A DNA stretch of 64,000 bases from JACVRW01 sp963814095 (lineage in GTDB: Bacteria; Actinomycetota; Thermoleophilia; Solirubrobacterales; Thermoleophilaceae). The translations under genes were made by a program, and so were the position numbers. The notes beneath the pieces were generated by a model. That model saw only the letters and a program-made list of their open reading frames with translations. It was not told where the DNA came from and searched no databases. Shown here in pieces: positions 9,066-16,953 of this stretch (positions are counted from its first letter, which is position 1; the number at the start of each line of letters is the position of its first letter). The stretch covers positions 1 to 64,000 of the forward strand of contig CAWFBT010000016.1 of assembly GCA_963814095.1 (NCBI GenBank). Direction: 5' to 3'.

Positions 9066-9864
9066 GTTCGGTCCCCTCCTGGTCGGTGGTGGTCGGTTCG
9101 ATCGCCTCGATGAGAAAGCCGATGCGTGTCCACAGCTCGCCGGCGGTGCGCTCGAACGCGGGCAGTGTGTCCTCGTCGCTTCCCGGTTCAAGCGCGGGAT
9201 CGGGGATGCTCCAGTGGATCTGCTCGGGCCCGCCGTCGAACTCGGGGCAGCGCTCGCGCACGCGATCGCAGAGGCTGATGACGTAGTCGAAGCGCTGGCC
9301 GGCGAACTCGCTCAGATGCTTGGAGCGATTCCCGCCGATGTCGATGTCGCGCTCGCGCATCACCCGCACCGCGTTGGCGTGCAACGGCTTCGGGTGGCTG
9401 CCGGCGCTCGCGGCCCGGACCGCGCCACCGGACAGGTGGCCGGCCAGCGCCTCGGCGATCTGTGAGCGCGAGCTGTTGCCCGTGCACAGGAACAGCACCC
9501 GCGCGACCGGCGCGGCGCGGCGGCTCCGCTCGCGTCGGGGCGACGCCGGCCCAAGGCCCGGGTGCAGCGACGCACCGGCGCTCGACAACAGCTGCCTGCA
9601 GCGGGCCAGCTCGAGGACGTAGTAGCTGTCCCGGCCGTCGGCGGCGCTGCGATGGGTCGAGACGAGGCCCCCGTCGCGCAGCCGGCGCAGGTGGTACGAG
9701 ACCAGGCTCTGGCGCCGCCCTGCCAGCTCGCAGAGCTCGCCGACGCGCCGATCGCTGCGCGCCAACTCGCTCAGCAAACGCCACCGCAGCGGGTGGCCCG
9801 CCAGCCGCAGGACCGGCGGTGGCGTAACCCCGCCATTGTGCGCCGGGGCGATCATCCCGAGCAC
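9058..9864 (-). CDS. Fusion of ArsR-family regulator and thioredoxin-type arsenate reductase
   Basis: One 268-residue reading frame with two domains. Residues about 15-95 form an ArsR winged helix (LRLAGHPLRWRLLSELARS, SLVSYHLRRLRDGGLVS). Residues about 118-250 form a low-molecular-weight phosphatase/ArsC domain with the P-loop CTGNSSRS and a second Cys pair in LCDRVRERC (spacing of seven positions, as in C82/C89 of the thioredoxin-coupled ArsC). The redox triad is therefore complete and arsenate reduction to arsenite is likely. No separate arsenite pump is nearby. The operator-like repeat at 9869-9886 lies just upstream of the start, which suggests autoregulation. Confidence 0.9.
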   Translation of the reverse strand: MLGMIAPAHNGGVTPPPVLRLAGHPLRWRLLSELARSDRRVGELCELAGRRQSLVSYHLRRLRDGGLVSTHRSAADGRDSYYVLELARCRQLLSSAGASLHPGLGPASPRRERSRRAAPVARVLFLCTGNSSRSQIAEALAGHLSGGAVRAASAGSHPKPLHANAVRVMRERDIDIGGNRSKHLSEFAGQRFDYVISLCDRVRERCPEFDGGPEQIHWSIPDPALEPGSDEDTLPAFERTAGELWTRIGFLIEAIEPTTTDQEGTEHA

Positions 9865-9868
9865 GATA

Positions 9869-9886
9869 CATCAATGTGATTTGATG
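9869..9886. promoter_or_regulatory. Candidate ArsR operator (CATCAA-N6-TTGATG)
   Basis: A perfect inverted repeat with 6-bp arms separated by 6 bp lies directly upstream of the ArsR-ArsC start (9864) and before the divergent gene at 9891. The ATCAA-N6-TTGAT form is a common layout of ArsR-family operators, so binding by the fused ArsR domain is inferred. Confidence 0.6.
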
Positions 9887-9890
9887 CGAT

Positions 9891-10478
9891 ATGCCCGCGA
9901 GTGCCGCTGGGTACAAGCGAGGGATGGTGGCCTCACGCTCCCTGGAGCCGCTCGGCGGGTGGGACCTCGTCTACCGCGGGAGGTTCGAGACGCATCACGG
10001 CGGGCACGTGTGGACGGTCGATCTGGACTACTTCGACTTCGCCGAGAAGCTGCACCTGTACCGCGATGGGATCGAGGTTGAGGTGCAGAGGTCGCCAGCC
10101 AGGTTCGAGCTGGGCGCGAGCGCCTCGATCAAAGCGTCGATGGGGGTGCTCGGGATGCGGCAGGTCGACCTCGTCGTCGACGGCGAGACGACCACGCTGA
10201 CGCCGGTCGACGGGACCGCCGAGGCGTGGCGGCTCGGTCTCGAGCGCGAACGTCCCGCGCTCAGCCGGCTGATCGGCGCTATCTCGTGGACGGTGCTCGT
10301 TCTGGCACTGGTCTACGAGATCCCCCAGCTGATCGCCCTGATCGGCGGGGTTGTCGGCGTCGACTTCGAGGCCCCGCTGACCCTGCCGGGGGCGGCCAAC
10401 TTCGCACTCGGCGTCGCCGCGTTAGCCGCCGCCCTGGAGCGAGCGCTGCGTTTGAAGAGCAACCGCTGGCTCGACTGA
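9891..10478 (+). CDS. Conserved hypothetical membrane protein
   Basis: Not recognised. 195 residues from ATG 9891 or about 184 from ATG 9924. Residues 20-120 are a soluble region (WDLVYRGRFETHHGGHVWTVDLDYFDF) of predicted beta character, followed by two hydrophobic segments (about 128-150 and 163-183) and a basic end. It is divergent from the ArsR-ArsC gene with 26 bp between starts, so it may be under the same operator. Nothing in it suggests arsenic chemistry. Confidence 0.55.
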   Translation: MPASAAGYKRGMVASRSLEPLGGWDLVYRGRFETHHGGHVWTVDLDYFDFAEKLHLYRDGIEVEVQRSPARFELGASASIKASMGVLGMRQVDLVVDGETTTLTPVDGTAEAWRLGLERERPALSRLIGAISWTVLVLALVYEIPQLIALIGGVVGVDFEAPLTLPGAANFALGVAALAAALERALRLKSNRWLD

Positions 10479-10548
10479 CGAGGCCGGCGCGCGAGCGGAT
10501 GGGCGGATGGGCGGAGGTGCGAACGACTGAAGACTTGTGGTTGCCATA

Positions 10549-10574
10549 GGCCCACGAATCCTTCAATCGATGCG
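10549..10574 (+). repeat. Single copy of a short intergenic repeat (REP-like)
   Basis: The segment ends in CCTTCAATCGATGCG. The same 15-mer occurs on the opposite strand at 41018-41032, within the long hairpin downstream of purF. Here it lies in the gap after the gene ending at 10478, again 3' of a gene. Confidence 0.5.
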
Positions 10575-10644
10575 ATTCCGCCGGCCGCGGAGCTCCGCCG
10601 TGCGTCCGGATGCGCTGGCTGACTGGCGCAGAACCCCGGCGAGC

Positions 10645-11523
10645 ATGAGCTACCTTCCGAACATGGACCGCCGCGTCAAGACCCTGCTCTGGATGGCCGC
10701 GGGGTGTGCGTTCCTGTTCGCGCTGGTGGTGCTCGGCGCCTACGTCTGGGGCCCCGGTCAGACCCTCGACAACGAGGGTCTCGCCGGCTTGGTGAACGCC
10801 AACGACGGCTGGTTCCGCGAGCTCAACTGGCGCATGATCGACTTCGGCGACCCGCCGACTGTCGCGGCCATCACGCTCGCTCTCGCGGCGCTAGCGCTCG
10901 TGCGCGGCCGCCCGCGCGTGGCCGTCGCCGTGGTCGTCCTGGTCGCGGCGACCAGCATCTCGGGCGAGCTGCTGAACGTGCTGTTGGCGCATCAGCGCTT
11001 CCCACCGATCTTCGATTACCCGGTTGGCCCAGACGCACTGCCGAGCGGTCACGCGACCGCGGCGATGGCGCTCGCCCTCGCCGGCGTGCTGGTCGCCCCG
11101 CGGCGCGCCCGCCCGGTCGCTGCTCTGCTCGGGTTGCTGCTGGCGTTGGGGGTCGGAGTCGCCGTCATCTCCGTGGGCTGGCACTTCCCGAGCGACGTGA
11201 TCGCCGGCTACCTGCTGGCCACCGGCTGGGCGCTCGGCCTGACCGCGGCTCTCTACGAGGCCGACCGCCGCTTCCCCGCCCGGGAGCGCTGGGCGAGCAG
11301 AGCGATCGCCCGCGCGAGCGACAAGATCGCGACCGGGGGCCTCGCACCCGCGGCTGCCGGCGCGACCGTCGTCGGCGTGATCGCAACCGCAGGCCTGCTG
11401 GCCACCGACGCAGAGGCCGCGACCTGCTTCGTGCGCGAGCACACGGCCTTCGTCGTCGGGGCCGGCGGCATCGCCTCGGCCACGCTGGTGCTGACGATGG
11501 CCACCGTCGGGCGCCGCGGCTAA
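10645..11523 (+). CDS. PAP2-family phosphatase membrane protein
   Basis: About 292 residues from ATG 10645 (or 286 from ATG 10663). Six or more hydrophobic segments. PAP2 motif 2 PSGHA is in LPSGHATAAMALALAG (about 11040-11085), and motif 3 survives as VGWHFPSDVIAGY with the catalytic His and Asp. Motif 1 (KxxxxxxRP) is not canonical: the position holds AHQRFPPI. Such proteins dephosphorylate lipid phosphates or polyprenyl diphosphates at the membrane. The weak motif 1 leaves activity uncertain. A C-terminal extension with two more hydrophobic stretches follows the PAP2 core. Confidence 0.78.
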   Translation: MSYLPNMDRRVKTLLWMAAGCAFLFALVVLGAYVWGPGQTLDNEGLAGLVNANDGWFRELNWRMIDFGDPPTVAAITLALAALALVRGRPRVAVAVVVLVAATSISGELLNVLLAHQRFPPIFDYPVGPDALPSGHATAAMALALAGVLVAPRRARPVAALLGLLLALGVGVAVISVGWHFPSDVIAGYLLATGWALGLTAALYEADRRFPARERWASRAIARASDKIATGGLAPAAAGATVVGVIATAGLLATDAEAATCFVREHTAFVVGAGGIASATLVLTMATVGRRG

Positions 11524-11655
11524 CGCCGGCGCACGCGTCCGCGCCTCGCTCGTGGACCCCCGCAGCCTGCGTTGGCTGCTTGCCAAGAGGTGGCGGTCGT
11601 AGCCGGCCCCAAGTCGCTTCCATACGATCGCTGCCGCGTTCACGCGACAGCGCAA

Positions 11656-12498
11656 CTAGACGAATCGCTTCACGAAGTCGAGCGCAGTCTGTGCCACCTC
11701 GCGCCAGCCGCTGTCGATCGTGAGCGAGTGCCCGCGGTTCGGGATTCTGGTGATCTCGGTGACGGACTCGTTGTGCTTCTGGCGCTTGTAGGCGGCGTTG
11801 GCGATCGACCACGGGACGGTGTGGTCCTTCTCGCCCTCGATGATCAGCAGCGGGCCACGGGCTGGATTCCTGGGATCGACCTTGGCCTCGGTGAAGGGGT
11901 TGAGGTTTGCGTTCGCCATCTGCATCAGGGCCACCCCGGCGCCGGCCACGTGATACGTGTCGTATAGGTGCCGCGCCTCCTTCTCGTCGAGCGCGTTGGC
12001 CCATCCGTACTTGAACTGGTCGAAGGTGAGTGTGATCGCGCGGCCTCGGTTGAGCGGATTGCGCAGCACCGGGCCGGCCGACTTCAACGCCGAGAGCGGC
12101 AGGGGCAGGACGCCTCGGAACGGCCCCGGGTCGATGGCCACCGAAACGGCTGAGAGCCCCCGGTCGGCGATTATGTAGGTGAGCAGGCCGCCCGTCGAAT
12201 GGCCCATCACGGCGGGCCTCTTGTCGAGCTGGCGGATCATCTTCGCGGTGTGGTCGGCAACCTGTTTCAGGGTCTTCCTTGCGAAGACCTCGGGGTTGGC
12301 GCGGGCTTCCTCGACCGCTTCCGGGTCGTCCGGCCAGGAGGGCGTCACACCCGCGTAGCCGTTCTCCTCGAAAAGACCGACCCAGTTGTCCCAGCTGCTC
12401 GGCAGCAGCCAGAGCCCATGGATGAAGACGACCGGCGTGTTGCCGCTCGAGTTGGCTTGATCGATCTGGCGCTGCTCTCGCTCGGTGATCTCGGCCAT
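11656..12498 (-). CDS. Alpha/beta hydrolase
   Basis: 280-residue alpha/beta hydrolase. ATG 12498 is chosen because a GGAAGGAG ribosome site lies just upstream, whereas extensions to 12591 lack family similarity. The oxyanion region FIHGLWLLPSSWDNW, nucleophile motif GHSTGG (about residue 105), late acidic segment EGEKDHTVPW and terminal His in NRGHSLTID are all in order. No signal peptide. Substrate unknown. Confidence 0.85.
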   Translation of the reverse strand: MAEITEREQRQIDQANSSGNTPVVFIHGLWLLPSSWDNWVGLFEENGYAGVTPSWPDDPEAVEEARANPEVFARKTLKQVADHTAKMIRQLDKRPAVMGHSTGGLLTYIIADRGLSAVSVAIDPGPFRGVLPLPLSALKSAGPVLRNPLNRGRAITLTFDQFKYGWANALDEKEARHLYDTYHVAGAGVALMQMANANLNPFTEAKVDPRNPARGPLLIIEGEKDHTVPWSIANAAYKRQKHNESVTEITRIPNRGHSLTIDSGWREVAQTALDFVKRFV

Positions 12499-12613
12499 GG
12501 TGGCGCTCCTTCCCCTGGGCGGCGGGCAGCACCGCCGGTGGAGTCGACTCCGGTCAATACCCGACCATAAACCGCTCGGATCACCCGGCACGCGAGTGTG
12601 GCAAGCCCGCGGC

Positions 12614-13006
12614 TCAGTGCGCCGGGGGCTCGCCGCCGGTGTGGGCGAATGTCTTGTTCACGATCTTCCACTCGCCGTCGAAGCACGACAGTGCGAAGAA
12701 GTCAGTGAATGACATCGTCCCCCAGAAGCCTGTCTCCTCGATCGCGGCGGTCGCCGCATCACCGACCTGCTCAATGGACACGATCCGCGCTTCGTACGTG
12801 CCATCGACATCCGCCGGCTGGCCGCTCGCGAGCGCGAAGAACTCCTCGATTGGCTGGTCGAGCCGCTGGCCGCCGATGCTCCCATACATCCGAGCATCAG
12901 GATGAAAGGCTCGACGCAGCTGGTCGGCATCACCTGAGCGCGAACCATCGATGTACGCCTGCACGACCCCCGCGATCGCCGTCTGCTCAGCGCCTGAAAC
13001 GGTCAT
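12614..13006 (-). CDS. Nuclear transport factor 2-like (SnoaL/lumazine-binding type) protein
   Basis: 130-residue NTF2-fold protein: VVQAYIDGSRSGDADQLRRAFHPDARM at the N-terminus, then ALSCFDGEWKIVNKTFAHTGG at the C-terminus. The pattern matches the putative lumazine-binding/SnoaL-like class of small cone-shaped proteins. It is upstream of, and on the same strand as, the alpha/beta hydrolase at 11656-12498 with about 115 bp between. Function is not assignable. Confidence 0.78.
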   Translation of the reverse strand: MTVSGAEQTAIAGVVQAYIDGSRSGDADQLRRAFHPDARMYGSIGGQRLDQPIEEFFALASGQPADVDGTYEARIVSIEQVGDAATAAIEETGFWGTMSFTDFFALSCFDGEWKIVNKTFAHTGGEPPAH

Positions 13007-13092
13007 GGGCGCTCCCTTCCGGTGGGTTTAGGGCACGCTAGCCGGGCCATAGCGTGAAAGCAAACGATCGCCGGACACCGCCCCGCCCTCCG

Positions 13093-13812
13093 CTACCCCC
13101 ACACAAACGGCGGATAGCGCTCCGTCATGAAATACGCATACGCGTTGCCGCGTAGGTTCCAGCGCAGGCCGGGCATCATGAGCTCGAATATCTCTCGCGG
13201 AATCCGTTTGGTGAAGAGGACGGTGAAGAAGGCGACTACGGTCAGGAGGCCGGTCAGCCAATAGAACACGGAGGCAATGAGCAGGTACGGGATGGCAAGC
13301 AACCACTGCACGAGCGGCCGCCAGTTCGCGACGTGCTCTGGGTAGTCGATGTTCAGCCGAACCGGATAGTCGGGGTCGTCGGCCAGTGAGAACGGCGGGT
13401 AAGCATCGGTCATCAGATGGAAGTAGGCGATCACGCGGTAGGCCCACCTGAACGTTCCAACCAGGTAGTCGAAGGCGCCTCGCGGCCAGCGCCCAGTGAA
13501 CAGCACGGCGAAGAATCCGTAGACAGCCACGAAGAACGCGCCTATGCCTACGAAGAACAAGGCGATGAAGTGCGGGATGACCAGCAACCACTTGATCAGG
13601 GGCAGCCAGCGGTTCAGCTCGGACGGGTAGCTGATCTCAAGCCCAGCCGGGTAAACCGGCGACGGTGGGCCCGACGGATCGGGCACGGCGAGTGCCTCGG
13701 AAACCGCAAGTGCAGCCGGCGGCGGCTCCTGGGGCGGGGGCTGCTGGCCCCCAGGCGGCACAGGCGGCGATCCTTCGGGAGGCGGGCCAGGAGGCTTCTC
13801 AGGAGTGTCCAC
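13093..13812 (-). CDS. DUF4389 membrane protein with two repeats
   Basis: 239 residues. A Pro-rich cytosolic N-terminus of about 45 residues (PPGPPPEGSPPVPPGGQQ) is followed by two related units. Each has a Y-P-x-E/H motif, W-x-P-L, one or two membrane helices (KWLLVIPHFIALFFVGIGAFF; QWLLAIPYLLIASVFYWLTG) and a terminal Y-x-x-x-T/M-D/E-x-YPPF segment. This internal duplication is the DUF4389 signature. Function unknown; membrane association is clear. Confidence 0.82.
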   Translation of the reverse strand: MDTPEKPPGPPPEGSPPVPPGGQQPPPQEPPPAALAVSEALAVPDPSGPPSPVYPAGLEISYPSELNRWLPLIKWLLVIPHFIALFFVGIGAFFVAVYGFFAVLFTGRWPRGAFDYLVGTFRWAYRVIAYFHLMTDAYPPFSLADDPDYPVRLNIDYPEHVANWRPLVQWLLAIPYLLIASVFYWLTGLLTVVAFFTVLFTKRIPREIFELMMPGLRWNLRGNAYAYFMTERYPPFVWG

Positions 13813-13955
13813 GGGACAACCCTACCCCGCCCGGCGGAGGCCGACATCGCGTCCCGCGCGTTCGGTATCACGGCTGCTCTCGTGCGCGAACAGCGACATT
13901 CGCGCCTGTCGCCCACGCCGCTCGGCGCGCGGTGATCAGCACATAGCTGCTGCGC

Positions 13956-14330
13956 TCAGGAACGGCGACGTGAGCGAGCAGAGTCCAGGCGGTTGAGGGC
14001 GGTGAGGACGCGCGGTGCCCGGCGCGCCGCGGCGACGATGAGCCGATCGCTCAGTCGCGGCTTGGGAGGCTGTGCGGGCACGCTCGCCACGGTTGTGCTG
14101 CCGGTGGCCGCGACCAGCTCCCAGTCGCCGGGCACTCCCTTCAGCTGATGGATCCCGTGTGAGGCGAAGGCGAGGCCTGAGCTCGCGACGAGGTCGGTCA
14201 CCGTCCTCGAGACGAGCGTCTCGCCGGGCGCGGCGGCCGCACCAATCCTCGCCGCGACGTGCACCGCCAGGCCGGACAGCTCATTACCGATCCGCTCGCA
14301 CTCGCCGGTGTGGATACCGACCCGCAGCAC
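13956..14330 (-). pseudogene. C-terminal fragment of an adenylate/guanylate cyclase domain protein
   Basis: The frame encodes LRVGIHTGECERIGNELSG, VAARIGAAAAPGETLVS and HQLKGVPGDWELVA. This is the second half of a class III nucleotidyl cyclase catalytic domain with its usual C-terminal LKGVPG tail. The first half, with the catalytic Asp pair, is missing. Upstream is the 3' end of the DUF1206 gene (stop at 14378). A GTG at 14330 could start a 124-residue product with no obvious ribosome site. It is most likely a remnant and cannot cyclise nucleotides as it stands. Confidence 0.7.
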
Positions 14331-14377
14331 AAGGAGCGGGCGGTCGGGCACCTGCTGCCGCCCGGCTGACGATGGGC

Positions 14378-15220
14378 TCACACCTTGCGGTAGCGCGCGT
14401 CCACCATCGAATAGGCGGCGAACCCCATCAGGCCCGCGGCGACGACCCCGAGGAGGAGCGGCCCGTAGGACGCCTGGCCGAGCGCGGTGAGCGCGCCGTC
14501 GAGGCTCACCGCCTCGTCGGGGTCGAAGTCGATCGCGGCCCTGATGAAGAACCAACCGATGAGCACGAACACCACCATGCGCGCGAAGTGCCCGAAGACT
14601 CCGAGCGCGGTGAAGCCGCGCCGCACCGGCTCGCTCATCTGCTCCGTCTTCGAGCTCTCGAGGAAGCTCCGCGTCAGCCCCTTCCAGCCCTGCTGGAGCC
14701 CGGCGCCGATCACCACCACGCCGATGGCGCCCACGATGAGCTGCCCGGCCGGCCAGCCGAGCACGCCGCCGGTTTGCTCCTTCGGGCTGCCCGAGTCGGC
14801 GCCCGACCCCACCAGGATCGAGATGGCCGCGATGCAGAGGATCAGGTAGCCGACTCCGCTCGCGAGCGCGTCGATCCGCTCCTTGAAGTCGTCCGAGTCC
14901 TGACGGCCGTGGCCGAGCGCGGCCCGTGCCAGGCGCCAGAGGCTGTAGCCCGCGAGCCCCACCGCTGTGAGAATCAGCAGGACCTTGCCGAACGGCTGCT
15001 CGGCGATCGTCTTGAGCGCGCCGTTCTGGTTCGTGGTCTCCCCGCCGTCGCCGAGGGCGAGCTTGATCGCGAGCAGCCCGATGATCGCGTAGATCACCCC
15101 GCGCACGAAGATCCCGGCGCGCGCGAGCATCTCGAAAGTGCGCGTGCGCGTGATGTCCTCGCCCGTCGAGCGAGCCTGCTTGATCGGGGCCGCCGCCGCG
15201 GCAGCCGGGTCGCGTTCCAT
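14378..15220 (-). CDS. DUF1206 family membrane protein
   Basis: 280 residues, ATG at 15220. Three related pairs of membrane helices follow a cytosolic N-terminus, each pair beginning with an Arg/Gly-Tyr segment (ARAGIFVRGVIYAIIG; LAGYSLWRLARAALG; ARMVVFVLIGWFFI). This three-unit layout is the DUF1206 pattern. The gene starts one codon after the stop of the diacylglycerol-kinase-like gene, so it is the last gene of a PAP2/DAGK/DUF1206 operon. Role unknown. Confidence 0.85.
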   Translation of the reverse strand: MERDPAAAAAAPIKQARSTGEDITRTRTFEMLARAGIFVRGVIYAIIGLLAIKLALGDGGETTNQNGALKTIAEQPFGKVLLILTAVGLAGYSLWRLARAALGHGRQDSDDFKERIDALASGVGYLILCIAAISILVGSGADSGSPKEQTGGVLGWPAGQLIVGAIGVVVIGAGLQQGWKGLTRSFLESSKTEQMSEPVRRGFTALGVFGHFARMVVFVLIGWFFIRAAIDFDPDEAVSLDGALTALGQASYGPLLLGVVAAGLMGFAAYSMVDARYRKV

Positions 15221-16108
15221 CTAGAGCTCCCTTCCGTTGGCCCGCGGTACGCACACCGTCAGCGCCCCCGGCTCGATCTCCACCTTGAACTTCCTGACCT
15301 TGCTGCGGTCGCCGCCGTCGAGCTCGTAGCGGACCTTTCGGTCGAGCTTGACCGCCACCTGCTTCGCCTTCGTCATGCGCACGAAGGGCGAGCGGCTCGG
15401 GTCGCCGACCGCGGTGCGGGCGAGGGTCCGGCCCCACTGGAGGAGGCCGTCGGCCGTGACGATCCCGAGCTCGAGCACGCCGTCGTCCGGGCGAGCGTCG
15501 GGGAACACCTCGACGCCCCCGACGACCTCACCCAGGTTGCCGAGCAGGACGCAGCTCGCCGGGCCCTCGTACCAGTCCACCGCATCGACGGTGATCTCGG
15601 CGTCGAATGACTCGCGGCCCAGGTGGCGCGAGCCGCTCAGCACGTAAGCGGCGCGGCCGAGCCGCTCCTTGAGAGCGTCGGCGTCGCGGATCATTGCCGC
15701 GTCGAAGCCCGCGCCGGCCATGACGGCGAAGCGCTCGTCGCGAAAACGGCCGACGTCGAGGCTGCGGCGCTCGCCGCGCAGCCCGATTGCGACCGCTCGC
15801 TCGATCTCCTGCGGGATGCCCAGGTTCGAGGCGAACAGGTTGGCGGTGCCCGCGGGGAGCACGGCGAGTGCGGCGTCCCTGCCCGCGAGCGCGCCAATGG
15901 CACGGCGCACCGTCCCGTCGCCGCCCCAGACGAAGAACAGCTCGGCGCCCTCGTCGAGCGCCCGCTCGATCTGCTCGGCGGTGGGCTTGGCCTTCGGCAC
16001 CTCGTACCAGAGCGGCTCGTCGATGCCGGCTCGCTCGAGGACGCGCCGCAGCTCCGGCAGGCCTCCGCCGAACGTCTTGGATGCGTTGGCCACCACCGCG
16101 ACCTTCAT
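15221..16108 (-). CDS. Diacylglycerol kinase-like (DAGK catalytic domain) protein
   Basis: 295 residues. The ATG at 16108 overlaps the upstream PAP2 stop (ATGA). The DAGK/sphingosine-kinase ATP-binding motif GGDGTVRRAIGAL is near residue 62, LPAGTANLFASNLGIP follows, and a C-terminal beta domain ends in RYELDGGDRSKVRKFKVEIEPGAL. Proteins of this family phosphorylate diacylglycerol or related lipids using ATP. Coupling to a PAP2 phosphatase in the same operon points to membrane-lipid phosphate turnover. Confidence 0.88.
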   Translation of the reverse strand: MKVAVVANASKTFGGGLPELRRVLERAGIDEPLWYEVPKAKPTAEQIERALDEGAELFFVWGGDGTVRRAIGALAGRDAALAVLPAGTANLFASNLGIPQEIERAVAIGLRGERRSLDVGRFRDERFAVMAGAGFDAAMIRDADALKERLGRAAYVLSGSRHLGRESFDAEITVDAVDWYEGPASCVLLGNLGEVVGGVEVFPDARPDDGVLELGIVTADGLLQWGRTLARTAVGDPSRSPFVRMTKAKQVAVKLDRKVRYELDGGDRSKVRKFKVEIEPGALTVCVPRANGREL

Positions 16109-16896
16109 GCCACGACGCGCTCCCGAGGTCGCGCGGCGCCGCGCGTGTCCATGGCGCGCGCGGCGTCCGCCGCGCGGCAGGCGAACAGCAGGACGAGCAC
16201 GGCGCCGACGCCCACGATCAGACCGCCGCCCTCGTCGAGCGGGTGGTGCATGCCACGGTACATGCGGGAGAGCCCCACGAACACCGGGACCAAGATCGCC
16301 ACGAGCCAGGCGGCGATCTTGGTGCCACGGGTGGGGAAGCGCGATGTGAGCAGGAGCATGAGGCCCGCGTAGACCGCGATCGACGCGGCCACGTGGCCGG
16401 AGGGGAAGCTCGCGTCGGCCTCGAGATCCTCGAGCCGGTTGACGTCGGGGCGCTCGCGCGGCACCACGATCGTCGTGATCCGGTAGGTCGCCGACTCCAC
16501 CGCCAGCACGAAGGCCGCGAAGCCCACGATCAGCCACTTGCGCATGAAGGCGGCGGCGATCGCCACGAGGCCGACGAGGATCGGGAGCACCGGCGCGCCG
16601 CCGACTGTCGAGCCGACCTCCGAGACGTCGGTCAGGAACGGCGTACGCTCGTCCACGATCGTCTCGACCACGTCCTGGTCCTCAGGTCCGAGCCCGAGCT
16701 CGCCCACGAGCAGCTCCGTGGTGACGAGCGCCAGCAGGATCGAGACGAGAACGAGCACGGCGAGGCCCGTGAACAGAGCGGCGAAGAAGACCGCAGCCGG
16801 GTGGCGCCCGCGCATGTGGGAGGCGAACCGCTCGGCCATTCCTCCGCGGGCGGACAGGATCGGAAGATCTGCCTTCGAGCTGGCGCGCGCCTCCAT
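16105..16896 (-). CDS. PAP2-family lipid phosphatase
   Basis: 263 residues, ATG 16896. All three PAP2 motifs are complete: RERPDVN (motif 1), FPSGHVA (motif 2) and SRMYRGMHHPLDEGGG (motif 3), so the catalytic His, Arg and Asp are present. Six hydrophobic segments. Co-directional and overlapping with the DAGK-like gene. Expected to dephosphorylate phosphatidic acid or polyprenyl diphosphate at the membrane. A short divergent promoter region separates it from the plus-strand PAP2 gene near 16954. Confidence 0.88.
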   Translation of the reverse strand: MEARASSKADLPILSARGGMAERFASHMRGRHPAAVFFAALFTGLAVLVLVSILLALVTTELLVGELGLGPEDQDVVETIVDERTPFLTDVSEVGSTVGGAPVLPILVGLVAIAAAFMRKWLIVGFAAFVLAVESATYRITTIVVPRERPDVNRLEDLEADASFPSGHVAASIAVYAGLMLLLTSRFPTRGTKIAAWLVAILVPVFVGLSRMYRGMHHPLDEGGGLIVGVGAVLVLLFACRAADAARAMDTRGAARPRERVVA

Positions 16897-16953
16897 GCGC
16901 TTTTCCCCCTTCGAATCGGCGGGTACGGATTCCCCGACGCCAACTCTCTTACC

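Noticed and set aside
11165..12532. 455-residue minus-strand frame overlapping the PAP2 gene and the alpha/beta hydrolase
   Set aside because: Out of frame with the hydrolase and composed of Arg/Gly/Pro-rich sequence; no motif.
14072..15610. 512-residue plus-strand frame opposite DUF1206 and the kinase-like gene
   Set aside because: Antisense shadow, basic and Ala-rich. The minus-strand genes carry clear family motifs and coupled starts.
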